Position numbers and translations under genes: made by a program. The notes below the pieces were generated by a model that saw nothing but the letters and a program-made list of their open reading frames with translations, was not told where the DNA came from and ran no database searches. From assembly GCA_038244055.1 (NCBI GenBank), contig JBBRTW010000117.1:1-16454 (forward strand): a stretch of DNA of 16,454 nt, in the 5' to 3' direction. The DNA is from DASPKW01 sp038244055. GTDB lineage: Bacteria; Planctomycetota; Phycisphaerae; Tepidisphaerales; Tepidisphaeraceae. This document shows, in pieces, positions 1-7,259 of this stretch (position 1 is its first letter; each line of letters begins with the position of its first letter).

Positions 1-65
1 CGTTCGATCTCCGCCCGCATCTCACGAAGGTACTGTTCCTTATCCATCCGAAGCAGCCGATCCAT
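1..65 (-). CDS. N-terminus of an unidentified protein, cut by window edge
   Basis: A reading frame opens with ATG at 65-63 on the minus strand and runs off the left edge after 21 codons, beginning MDRLLRMDKEQYLREM. A good Shine-Dalgarno (GGAGG) lies about 6-7 nt upstream of the ATG, and a TATAAT-like box lies further upstream, so a real start is likely. The visible piece is charged and probably helical. It is too short to assign a family. It is divergent from the tRNA-Arg gene. Nothing can be said about function. Confidence 0.55.
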   Translation of the reverse strand, partial: MDRLLRMDKEQYLREMRAEIE

Positions 66-81
66 GGCAAACCTCCAAAAC

Positions 82-113
82 CCGGCATCTCCATGCCGGA
101 AACCCCCATTATA
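82..113 (-). promoter_or_regulatory. -10 box and leader hairpin of the leftward gene
   Basis: On the minus strand a perfect TATAAT lies at 113-108. An overlapping alternative GATAAT lies at 118-113. The matching -35 (about 136-131, TGCCCA) is poor. Transcription would start near 101, giving a leader of about 36 nt. That leader holds a perfect 7-bp hairpin (82-88 with 93-99, loop CTCC) just before the ribosome-binding site. The hairpin could be a regulator site or could simply stabilise the mRNA. The promoter call rests on the -10 only. Confidence 0.4.
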
Positions 114-139
114 TTATCCACCCGAAAAAATGGGCACAC

Positions 140-164
140 CCCCGAGAACCCCGAGAACCCCGAA
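140..164. repeat. 2.8 copies of a 9-bp direct repeat
   Basis: The unit CCCCGAGAA occurs at 140-148 and 149-157 and is followed by a partial copy at 158-164. It lies upstream of the leftward promoter and just before the -35 box of the tRNA promoter, so it could bind a regulator. It may also be a simple slippage product. Confidence 0.6.
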
Positions 165-166
165 CC

Positions 167-194
167 TTGACAGGCCGGCCGATCGAGATACTCT
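167..194 (+). promoter_or_regulatory. Promoter of tRNA-Arg
   Basis: A perfect TTGACA at 167-172 is followed after 16 nt by TACTCT (189-194), a weaker -10. The predicted start near 201 is about 45 nt upstream of the mature tRNA 5' end, a normal distance. The run between is free of genes. The call is by consensus only. Confidence 0.5.
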
Positions 195-245
195 CTAAGC
201 CCCCCGATGCCGGCCGGAGTTGAAATCCAGTCGCGACGGTTTGAG

Positions 246-1585
<1,340 letters not shown>

Positions 1586-1601
<16 letters not shown>

Positions 1602-1813
1602 TCGACCTCCACTTCAATTTCGGGGCAATCGACACGAAGCCAGGCGACAACCGCCGAGGGTGGCACACGAGTACAACGCTTTCCCTTTCGAATCACCTTG
1701 AGCAACCCTGTTGAAATATCACGCCAAATCGAACGAACCGAGACACCTGTTCGGCGGGAAACTTCCGGCACCTTCATCATGGTGGCGGGGAGGATGATTC
1801 GTAAGTCGCTCAC
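1586..1813 (-). CDS. Excisionase-like MerR/HTH_17-type DNA-binding protein (75 aa)
   Basis: This is a small protein with a winged-helix HTH signature at about residues 12-62: KVPEVSRRTGVSVRSIWRDI, a turn, then RKGKRCTRVPPSAVVAWL. This is the pattern of AlpA/Xis-type recombination directionality factors. The start is most likely GTG at 1813, which overlaps the TGA of the upstream regulator gene as GTGA and suggests translational coupling. Two ATG codons lie at residues 12-13 but have no clear ribosome-binding site. The stop (TAA at 1588-1586) falls inside the integrase gene. Placement directly before int supports a role in excision or in int control. Family assignment is by motif only. Confidence 0.8.
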
Positions 1814-2223
1814 TTATTCGGCCTTGCTTTCTTTGCCGCCATCTTCATGGCCTTCTCCACGTCTTTCTTCAACTGCTTGCGGGGTGTGCCCGTAGCCGAG
1901 GCTAAGATCGTTTCCGTCGCCACGTTGACATCGCGATGGAACTTTTCGACCTCGCCCGCAGGAATATCCTCGCCCATTGCTTTGGCCAAATCTCGCACCG
2001 CACCAGGTTGCCGGAAAAATGCATTCATCATTTCGACGGCTGCGGGTTGGCGCAAAAACTTCAACGCCATCTCTGATTCATCAATTCGATCCCGGATCAT
2101 TCGCTCAATCATCGCTGATCTGCTAAAGCCTTGGGCGGCAGCCAAACCTTCAACCCGTCGCATCAATTCCGCGTCGAGTGAAAGGGTGATAATTTGTTTC
2201 GATCCGCGTAAGTGTTTTGCCAT
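1810..2223 (-). CDS. Ribbon-helix-helix (CopG/MetJ-like) regulator, 137 aa
   Basis: Residues 9-48 fit a ribbon-helix-helix fold: a short beta strand (KQIITLSLD), helix A (AELMRRVEGLAAAQG), a turn and helix B (SRSAMIERMIRDRIDE). Such proteins bind operators as dimers and often control copy number or plasmid maintenance. The rest, about 90 residues, is helical and Lys-rich at the end, and I do not recognise it. This is longer than plain CopG (about 45 aa), so an extra oligomerisation domain is possible. The gene is the first of a coupled trio with the excisionase-like protein and integrase, and it has its own promoter, so it may repress or time integration and excision. Confidence 0.8.
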   Translation of the reverse strand: MAKHLRGSKQIITLSLDAELMRRVEGLAAAQGFSRSAMIERMIRDRIDESEMALKFLRQPAAVEMMNAFFRQPGAVRDLAKAMGEDIPAGEVEKFHRDVNVATETILASATGTPRKQLKKDVEKAMKMAAKKARPNK

Positions 2224-2233
2224 GATGCCACCA

Positions 2234-2262
2234 AACCTAGCTTAAGTGTTATGACAAGTCAA
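2234..2262 (-). promoter_or_regulatory. Promoter of the regulator-xis-int operon
   Basis: On the minus strand TTGACT (2262-2257) is followed by exactly 17 nt and TAGGTT (2239-2234). Transcription would start near 2227, only about 4 nt before the ATG at 2223, so the message would be nearly leaderless. A second TTGACC overlaps the stop codon of the relic rep tail just upstream. An AT-rich CTTAAG palindrome lies in the spacer and could be an operator. Confidence 0.55.
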
Positions 2263-2266
2263 TGGG

Positions 2267-2326
2267 TCAACCGAATTTAATCCGCGATAAGACTTGTTCC
2301 TCCCAATGCCGACGAAAGGCAAACCC
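2267..2326 (-). pseudogene. Relic of a second rep 3' end
   Basis: Downstream of the rep stop, and in the same frame, a short open stretch reads GFAFRRHWEEQVLSRIKFG and then TGA (2269-2267). It mirrors the true Rep C-terminus. RHWEEQVLSRIKFG and RHREEQTLSRIRFG agree at 11 of 14 residues. Eight of the 11 identical residues use different synonymous codons, so the copies diverged while coding for protein. It is best read as the leftover end of a related but distinct rep gene after recombination or gene replacement. It has no start of its own. Confidence 0.65.
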
Positions 2327-2344
2327 TCAGAATCGCGTTAATAA

Positions 2345-3166
2345 CTACTCTTCTCCGAAGCGGATTCGGGACAATGTTTGCTCTTCCCGGTGCCGGTGTT
2401 GCCTGTCTTGCTCCCCGGCCGCGAACCATTCATTGATCGACCCCGTGAAGCCTATCGCCTCCATCCGCCGCCGCAGGGGCCAGGGCAGACGGCACGGAGG
2501 ATGCACGAGCCAGGCAATTAGCCGTTGCATGTCGGCCCAGGGCACGAACGCCGTCGCCGATCCGCTTCGCGCTCGCAGGTGGCCGACTCGCCATCCCTTC
2601 TTTTCCGCCCATCGCCGGACAGTGCGGCGGAACATCGCCCAATCCTGATAGATCATCATCGAGCTACACCACTTCACCGGGAAGGACTCGCGAGACCAGA
2701 CGCCCCAGAACCGGCCGACCTTTTGCGTCGAGCCTTCGGCCGTCACGAACTGGCAGTCTTTGCCCAGGTACTTGGCCGCATACGCCGCGACCTTGCCCCA
2801 CGCTTCCATCGGCTCGCAGTTGGTGCCGGCTCGCAGATGCTTTTCATCCCCCGACCCGACCACGTCATACCAGGCCTTGCTCAACCAGGTGCGGAACTCG
2901 GAGAGTTGACCGCCGTCCCAGTTGGTGACGATCCGCTCGCCCCGCTTGTGCTTGCCGGTAATGGCCAGGCCCCGCGACATCGACGCCGGCACGACCAGGA
3001 TCAAATGGAAGTGCGGTGCCCCGCGTCGCTGAGGTTCGAGCTTCCAGATACCGGCCGAGATGCTCCACGTTCGCCGCAGACGCAGTTGAAGGGCTTGTAA
3101 CTGGTTCTTCCATTTCTTCGGATCGTCAGGCCAGACGGAGGGATAGGTGAGCGTGAGGAACCACAT
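2345..3166 (-). CDS. HUH rolling-circle replication initiator, catalytic part
   Basis: This is a Rep protein resembling the ORF2/G2P-type replication-associated proteins of filamentous phages and small replicons. It would nick one strand at the origin and stay linked through a tyrosine. Motif I is FLTLTYP (residues 3-9). Motif II, the metal-binding HUH, is PHFHLIL with H52 and H54. Motif III is AAYAAKYLGK with Y129, Y133, K132 and K136. The ATG at 3166 has only a weak ribosome-binding site (AGCGGA). The same frame stays open upstream to a TAA at 3244-3242, and those 25 codons (FSRDSRRRLLTFVNSID and on) look like family sequence. The native Rep probably began at 3502 and is now split by that TAA. 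The C-terminal tail is duplicated as a relic downstream. Confidence 0.85.
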   Translation of the reverse strand: MWFLTLTYPSVWPDDPKKWKNQLQALQLRLRRTWSISAGIWKLEPQRRGAPHFHLILVVPASMSRGLAITGKHKRGERIVTNWDGGQLSEFRTWLSKAWYDVVGSGDEKHLRAGTNCEPMEAWGKVAAYAAKYLGKDCQFVTAEGSTQKVGRFWGVWSRESFPVKWCSSMMIYQDWAMFRRTVRRWAEKKGWRVGHLRARSGSATAFVPWADMQRLIAWLVHPPCRLPWPLRRRMEAIGFTGSINEWFAAGEQDRQHRHREEQTLSRIRFGEE

Positions 3167-3241
3167 GCGATCCGCTTCGATCTGGCGACGGTCGATGGAG
3201 TTGACGAAGGTCAGCAGCCGACGGCGCGAATCACGAGAGAA

Positions 3242-3502
3242 TTACTGTATTTCCCGGCGAGTGCCGCCGCTCTTGGGAGGCTTGCACTTGCTGGCCGCCG
3301 CCTTGAGCGTGACGACATCGCCGCCATCGGCCCAGATGATGGACTCGACTTGCACCATCTCCGGCGTCCGCATGCCGTAGAACTCGTGAGTGTGCTTGGC
3401 CGCTTCCCACTCACCCAAGACCTCTGCCGAGCTTGCGGCCCCATCGTCCAGGCCTTCAAAAGACTCTGCGGAGATATGAGACGAAGACAAGCCCGCATTC
3501 AT
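3242..3502 (-). CDS. Probable N-terminal part of Rep, ended by an in-frame TAA (86 aa)
   Basis: This frame starts at ATG 3502, which overlaps the stop of the 199-aa gene as ATGA, and ends at TAA 3244-3242. It is in the same frame as the HUH Rep downstream. The join would read GGTRREIQ, stop, FSRDSRRRLL, and a basic Gly/Arg stretch followed by an FS..SRRRLL helix just before the LTLTYP motif is what I recall for this Rep family. The simplest view is one rep gene of about 385 codons broken by a nonsense codon. The alternative is a separate small protein with rep reinitiating downstream. There is no HTH or metal motif in these 86 residues. Confidence 0.65.
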   Translation of the reverse strand: MNAGLSSSHISAESFEGLDDGAASSAEVLGEWEAAKHTHEFYGMRTPEMVQVESIIWADGGDVVTLKAAASKCKPPKSGGTRREIQ

Positions 3503-4098
3503 GCCGCACCCCCATCCGACCGGCGAACGCCCCAGGTGCGTGCGTTATGCTCATCCCACTCGGCCGATGTGCGGTACGGACTGGGATATTCCGAACGTAG
3601 CCTTTCCAACCAACGTGCGAAGCTTTTGGACTTGGCAGGCACCCACGACGACGGACGAGACATGAACGCTGGACGCCGACGGCATCCGCAACCGTGCCGA
3701 TGCCAGGGAGGACAAGGACGATTGACCAAGCTGAAAGCTTCAGCCGGAACTTCTTCAATCGAATCGGAGTAGACCCCACACGATGGACAGCATGCCCCTT
3801 GCTCAAAGACACGCAGACCCATTGGAAGTAAGACCAGACAATGAGTACACCATTCTACATCACACCAACGACAGCCAGGGGGGCGGCAGGCCCCCGCAAG
3901 CGGGGCCCGGCCCGCCGCCCCCTCATTTCGCCCCATCCAATTTCCTTCATTCCCACCAACACGCACCCGATTTTCAACCTCGACCTCGACATCCTCATCA
4001 ACGCCCATCGCTCGACACCCAGGGCTTTGCACATCCCTCACGAACTCCATCAATCCCGCAAACGTTTTGAAATGACCCGCAACCGTGGTATTCTTCAT
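3499..4098 (-). CDS. Hypothetical zinc-finger-like protein, first gene of rep operon (199 aa)
   Basis: I do not recognise this protein. Its middle carries paired cysteines: C76-x-x-C79, C84-x-x-C87 and C104-x-x-C107. These fit a zinc ribbon or treble clef. A Cys/His cluster follows at 133-139. An acidic Val/Glu stretch (33-43) precedes them, and the C-terminus (159-199) looks like ordinary helical protein. The ATG at 4098 has AGGAAA about 8 nt upstream. The stop overlaps the start of the rep frame (ATGA), so the two are likely co-translated, and a role in replication or its control is plausible. A GC-rich hairpin lies inside the coding region. Confidence 0.6.
   Translation of the reverse strand: MKNTTVAGHFKTFAGLMEFVRDVQSPGCRAMGVDEDVEVEVENRVRVGGNEGNWMGRNEGAAGRAPLAGACRPPGCRWCDVEWCTHCLVLLPMGLRVFEQGACCPSCGVYSDSIEEVPAEAFSLVNRPCPPWHRHGCGCRRRPAFMSRPSSWVPAKSKSFARWLERLRSEYPSPYRTSAEWDEHNARTWGVRRSDGGAA
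3879..3922. repeat. GC-rich inverted repeat inside the 199-aa gene
   Basis: GGGGGCGGC (3879-3887) pairs exactly with GCCGCCCCC (3914-3922). The inside can form a second small hairpin (CCCCGC at 3892-3897 with GCGGGG at 3900-3905). It falls in the segment coding for the Gly/Ala-rich linker before the cysteine motifs. It may be a structural element of the replicon or just a GC-rich linker. Confidence 0.6.
4067..4094 (+). promoter_or_regulatory. Extended -10 promoter antisense to the replication operon leader
   Basis: TTGAAA (4067-4072), a 16-nt spacer and TATTCT (4089-4094), with TGG directly before the -10 (extended -10 motif). The start would be near 4101. There is no plus-strand gene to serve. 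Transcription from here meets a terminator about 60 nt later. Confidence 0.45.
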
Positions 4099-4100
4099 TC

Positions 4101-4161
4101 GAATTTCCTATTCACCGCTTTCGTGGAGGCCGCCAAGCACACCCACGAACGCGGTTTTTTT
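4101..4161 (+). ncRNA. Candidate short antisense RNA against the rep operon leader
   Basis: A promoter and a terminator on the plus strand define a transcript of about 60 nt. It would be complementary to the ribosome-binding site (about 4101-4110) and leader of the 199-aa/rep operon, and it would consist almost wholly of one stem-loop. Copy-control antisense RNAs of rolling-circle plasmids (pMV158 RNA II is the known model) have this size and layout. The function is inference. It requires the minus-strand message to begin upstream of about 4161. Confidence 0.35.
4114..4161 (+). terminator. Rho-independent terminator (plus strand)
   Basis: ACCGCTTTCGTGG (4114-4126) and CCACGAACGCGGT (4143-4155) form a 13-bp stem with one mismatch and a 16-nt loop, directly followed by seven T residues (4155-4161). 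This is a textbook intrinsic terminator for rightward transcription. No rightward gene lies before it in the element. Confidence 0.7.
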
Positions 4162-4193
4162 GTTTGACGATCACACCCAGACGCACCGATTTC

Positions 4194-4505
4194 CTAGCAC
4201 CACCTCGACTTTCGCGGAGATCGTCGCCGCCTTAGAGCCAGGGAAAGCCAGTGGCAGCACGAACGCCCGTCGCGGGTGATCGCGTCCGGGCTGGCGCTAC
4301 GGTGCCGTTTGGGCCTCGGGCTGCGGGGGAATTTGCGGCGGGCCAACGTGCCTCCCGTGCCGGGCTTGGCCCGCCACGGGAAGCCCGAGGCCCAAACGTC
4401 ACCTACGCTGGCCCTCCCTCGCTCCCCCTCGCGGGCTTCACCTTCAACCAGGGAAACGCCGAACATGCCGCGGAGGACTTCGGAGATGTGGGATGGTTCG
4501 CTCAC
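4194..4505 (-). CDS. Small Arg-rich ORF coupled to the circular-form integrase (103 aa)
   Basis: The GTG start at 4505 overlaps, as GTGA, the TGA (4504-4502) of the frame that would extend the integrase in the excised circle. This mirrors the other coupled junctions of the element and is the main reason to believe the ORF. The first 25 residues (MSEPSHISEVLRGMFGVSLV and on) look like normal protein. The remainder is Arg/Pro/Ser-rich and overlaps a large nested hairpin at 4306-4398, so it may be non-coding. No family is recognised. In the integrated state its coupling to int is lost. Confidence 0.35.
   Translation of the reverse strand: MSEPSHISEVLRGMFGVSLVEGEAREGERGRASVGDVWASGFPWRAKPGTGGTLARRKFPRSPRPKRHRSASPDAITRDGRSCCHWLSLALRRRRSPRKSRWC
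4306..4398. repeat. Nested 93-bp inverted repeat, candidate origin
   Basis: An exact 17-bp outer stem (4306-4322 with 4382-4398) encloses an exact 10-bp inner stem, GGCGGGCCAA (4337-4346) with TTGGCCCGCC (4366-4375), and a 19-nt loop that holds CGTGCC twice. It lies between the integrase tail and the replication operon leader. Long hairpins in that place are typical of double- or single-strand origins or packaging signals of rolling-circle replicons. The role is inferred; the structure is exact. Confidence 0.8.
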
Positions 4506-4674
4506 CAGTCACCCCCAGGGCAATCAAGGTACGCAAGCACCAAGGCCCGCAACGCCATCGGCAAACGTGCCCAACCGGCCGTCACCCGCTCCAATTGCAG
4601 CGCTAATGCAGCGCCTGCAACGGACGAATGCCGTAACTCCCGTCCCTTGCATTGGTTGACGTTTTGACAATCGA
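4502..4674 (-). other. Alternative 3' end of int (used only in the circular form)
   Basis: Past the att core the minus-strand frame that matches int continues for 57 codons, beginning LDCQNVNQCKGREL and ending CPGGDW, to a TGA at 4504-4502. In the integrated state it is cut off from int by 4.4 kb. In the excised circle it is joined to residue 442 of the integrase through the shared 47-bp core. The tail is Leu/Ala-rich and Cys-containing, with no known motif. Confidence 0.7.
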
Positions 4675-4721
4675 GGTCTACGGAACCGAAGGTTGCAGGT
4701 TCGACTCCTGCAAGCTGCATT
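4675..4721 (+). repeat. attR core (47-bp direct repeat, copy 2)
   Basis: Identical to 275-321. It contains only the 3' part of tRNA-Arg (anticodon loop to discriminator) with no 5' half, so it is not a functional tRNA. TTGAC words lie on both sides (4656-4660, 4664-4668 and 4726-4730) and might be recombinase or Xis arm sites. Confidence 0.95.
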
Positions 4722-4822
4722 TGATTTGACAAGGGTTTAGGGATAATCGCGGCAAACCTCCAGCATGGCGGCAGCGGCACCCATTTCTCATGCGGGGGCG
4801 GGCGGGTACACTGGTCGGCTCG

Positions 4823-5773
4823 ATGGATCAGCCCTCGCATCAATTTCTGGACATTGCCCGCCTGCTTGAGGCGAGCCAGCCCCGGCCCCGGCAATCGTGG
4901 TTCTGGTATGGGGTGGCGGGGTTCGCGTTTGTGATTTTGACGAGCTCATGGGCGGCCAAGGGGACGCAGGAAACGCAGCTCATCGTTCGCCTGCTGGGAT
5001 TTCTGGTGATGCTGGGACTGTTCGTCGTGATGATCGTGATCAACATGCGCTCGGTGAAAGAGCAGCGGGCCGAGACGCAGCGGATCGAGGCGATCGAGGA
5101 ACTGGTGCAACTCCGCAAGTGGGATCAGGCGGCGATGATGCTGGATGGAATGCTCTCCCGGCCGACGCGGACGATGGGGGCGCGGTTGCAGGCGCTGGTC
5201 TATCTGGCGAGCGTTCTGGGGCGCTATCACCGGTTTGAGGATGCGATCGCGGTTCAGGATTATCTTCTGGAACACGCGCAGTTTGACCCGGCCACGGGGC
5301 ATGGGCTGCGCCTGATGCGGGCGATGGCGCTGGTGCATGAGGATCACCTCTTCGATGCGGACAAGGCCATTTCCGAGCTGCGCCGGGAGAATGCGGAATC
5401 GGCGGGGCTGGCGCTGGTGGAGATGTACCGGGATGTGAGGACGGGGCATCCGGCCGAGGCGCTGGACATTTTCAATACGCGGCTGCCGCAGTTGCGGGCG
5501 CAGTTGGGGATGCGCGTGGCGGATGCGTATGGGCTGGCGGCGCGGTGTCACGATTTGCTATCGCAGGAGGCCGAGGCGGCGGCGGCGTTTGCGAAGGCGA
5601 CATTGCTTGCGCCGGCGGTGGAATTGTTTCGGCGCTATCCGGAACTGGCGGCGATGAAGGACAAGTACAAGGCCACCGAAGCGCCGAAGGAACTGTCGGC
5701 CATGTACAGCCCGGCCGCCGATCATCAGGGGCCGGCGAGCGAGATTCTGCCCGGGCAAGCGAGGTGGACGTGA
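4823..5773 (+). CDS. Two-TM membrane protein with TPR-like region (316 aa), paralog 1
   Basis: Unidentified membrane-anchored protein. Two hydrophobic segments (about residues 26-44 and 52-74) are followed by a soluble helical region with TPR-like pairs, such as IEELVQLRKWDQAAMMLDGML and the segment around LASVLGRYHRFEDAIAVQDYLL. Such domains bind partner proteins. I chose ATG 4823 (MDQPSHQFLD); an upstream in-frame ATG at 4790 would add a Gly/Arg-rich 11 residues and has no ribosome-binding site. The next gene begins in its stop codon (GTGA) and has the same plan of two TM segments plus repeats, so they look like a tandem duplication working as a pair. No enzyme motif is visible. It is the first host gene to the right of the element. 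Confidence 0.75.
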   Translation: MDQPSHQFLDIARLLEASQPRPRQSWFWYGVAGFAFVILTSSWAAKGTQETQLIVRLLGFLVMLGLFVVMIVINMRSVKEQRAETQRIEAIEELVQLRKWDQAAMMLDGMLSRPTRTMGARLQALVYLASVLGRYHRFEDAIAVQDYLLEHAQFDPATGHGLRLMRAMALVHEDHLFDADKAISELRRENAESAGLALVEMYRDVRTGHPAEALDIFNTRLPQLRAQLGMRVADAYGLAARCHDLLSQEAEAAAAFAKATLLAPAVELFRRYPELAAMKDKYKATEAPKELSAMYSPAADHQGPASEILPGQARWT

Positions 5774-6747
5774 TTTCGGTGCAGGAGGCCATCTCGCGAT
5801 TTCGCCGCGATTCGACGATGAGCGCGGTGCTGAAGTTCGCGCTGGGGGCGGCGGCGCTGGTGGCGCTGAGCCTGCATTTCTTTCCGATCAGCAAGACGAT
5901 CGATCCAACCTGGGTGCTGATGGGGCTGGGCGTGGTGTGGGTTACATTATGGATTCGGACGGTGAAGGGTTCGCGGATGGCGGCCGAGTCATCGACGCTG
6001 ATCGCATCGGGGCGTTTGGATCAGGCGGAAGTGCAGATCGAGCTGTCGCTGCGGGCGTTTTCGATGTCAAAGTCGGTCAAATCGATGAGCCTGCTGAACC
6101 TGGCGCTGATTCGGCTGGCGCAGAAGCGATGGGCGGATTCCGCGCTGCTGTGTCAGGAAGTGTTATTGGCGCAGCGCGGGCCGGAGAGCATTGCCAAATC
6201 GTCGCGTCTGCTGCTGGCGGATGCGCTGCTGGAATTGGGGGATTTGCGGGGGGCGCATGAGGCGCTGTCGGGGCTTTACAATCACCGGTTGACATTGGGC
6301 GAAGCGCTGAATCTGCTACGCGTGCAGACGGATTACCTGGTTAGGGTAGAGGCGTGGGGGCATCTGGTTCAGGGGATCGAGACGAAAGTGCAGATGGCGG
6401 ATTTGATGCCGGCTGGAAATTCCGCGCGGACTCAGGCGCTGCTGGCGCTGGGGGCCAAAAAGACTGGCCGGGCGGATTGGGCGAGCTGGCTGCGGCGGCG
6501 GGTGGAATTGCTCGTGGATACGACGGAATTGGCGGGGGAGCGGCCGATCTTGTGGGAGTTGTGGCGAATGGAGGAGCCCAAGCCGGCGGAACCCGGCGCG
6601 GGCGCGGCGGCGGGGCTGGCGGCGGGGCTGGCTGTGGGTGGGACTGTGGCTGAGGTTACGGATGGGGCGGCTGGACGGGCGGTGACGCAAAGCAGCGATA
6701 AGGCGGCGGGTGATCCGGCGGCGGGCGATGGTGCGGCTGGTTCATGA
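5770..6747 (+). CDS. Two-TM membrane protein with TPR-like region (325 aa), paralog 2
   Basis: The start is placed at GTG 5770, which overlaps the TGA of the previous gene. The long open stretch upstream of it is the shadow of that gene. Hydrophobic segments lie at about 17-39 and 45-63, then a TPR-like region starting near AAESSTLIASGRLDQAEVQI, which parallels the first paralog. The last 50-60 residues are an Ala/Gly-rich, low-complexity tail, probably disordered. Function unknown. The coupled start and shared design suggest a heteromeric membrane complex with its neighbour. Confidence 0.75.
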   Translation: MISVQEAISRFRRDSTMSAVLKFALGAAALVALSLHFFPISKTIDPTWVLMGLGVVWVTLWIRTVKGSRMAAESSTLIASGRLDQAEVQIELSLRAFSMSKSVKSMSLLNLALIRLAQKRWADSALLCQEVLLAQRGPESIAKSSRLLLADALLELGDLRGAHEALSGLYNHRLTLGEALNLLRVQTDYLVRVEAWGHLVQGIETKVQMADLMPAGNSARTQALLALGAKKTGRADWASWLRRRVELLVDTTELAGERPILWELWRMEEPKPAEPGAGAAAGLAAGLAVGGTVAEVTDGAAGRAVTQSSDKAAGDPAAGDGAAGS

Positions 6748-6829
6748 AACGAAATTAATCCGGGCAGGGCGTGAAGTTGGGATGATTGGGCATTAAGATA
6801 GAACCGCACAACGGACATGGAGGTCCGCG

Positions 6830-7141
6830 ATGAATCGAAGTATGACGATAGCAATCGGCGCGGTCTGGACGATCGGGCTGGTGATTCTCGGGCTTTGGGG
6901 CTGGCAGCACGCGGAGGCGGTTGTCTCCAGGGTGGGATGGGAGAAGCGTGCGATCGGCGTGTGGGCCGTCAAGTGTATGGCGGCGGCGCTGATGGTGGTT
7001 GCGCAGGCGATATTACTGTCGCTGGTGGTCGAGCGGGTTTACCGCCGGGACCCGGTGTGCGCGGCCGCGAAGTTATCGGCCCTGCTGCTGTTCATGGTTT
7101 GCACGGCATCAGCTATTGCGCTGGGTCTTGCGGGCCGATAG
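6830..7141 (+). CDS. Small integral membrane protein (103 aa)
   Basis: Three hydrophobic helices are visible, at about 7-24, 45-66 and 80-100, in a protein of only 103 residues. A clear GGAGGT lies about 7 nt before the ATG. I do not recognise a family. It follows the TPR pair by 82 bp on the same strand. A second ATG at residue 5 is a possible start. Confidence 0.7.
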   Translation: MNRSMTIAIGAVWTIGLVILGLWGWQHAEAVVSRVGWEKRAIGVWAVKCMAAALMVVAQAILLSLVVERVYRRDPVCAAAKLSALLLFMVCTASAIALGLAGR

Positions 7142-7259
7142 GACCGGCGGGGATGGGGGATTATCGAGCCGCGGCGCGCGGATGCCGCGCCGGTCTCGAG
7201 TCCCATGCCCCTGGCGGCGCGCCGGCGCTGTCTGAACGTTTGAAGGAAAAGCTACTCCC

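Noticed and set aside
2262..2648. Plus-strand frame of 128 codons with repeated Cys motifs
   Set aside because: The apparent repeat comes from the duplicated Rep tail on the opposite strand. It has no ribosome-binding site or recognisable domain.
4675..4721. Possible second tRNA-Arg
   Set aside because: Only the 3' part is present. The acceptor 5' strand and D arm are missing, and it is the attR copy of the integration core.
4721..4747. Promoter for the first host TPR gene (TTGACA and GATAAT)
   Set aside because: TTGACA at 4726-4731 and GATAAT at 4742-4747 are only 10 nt apart. The TTGATT alternative gives 15 nt, which is too poor to call.
4675..4894. Start-proximal part of a 130-codon minus-strand frame ending at 4502
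   Set aside because: Upstream of the core the frame is antisense host DNA. Only the part from the core leftward is meaningful, as the circular-form end of int.
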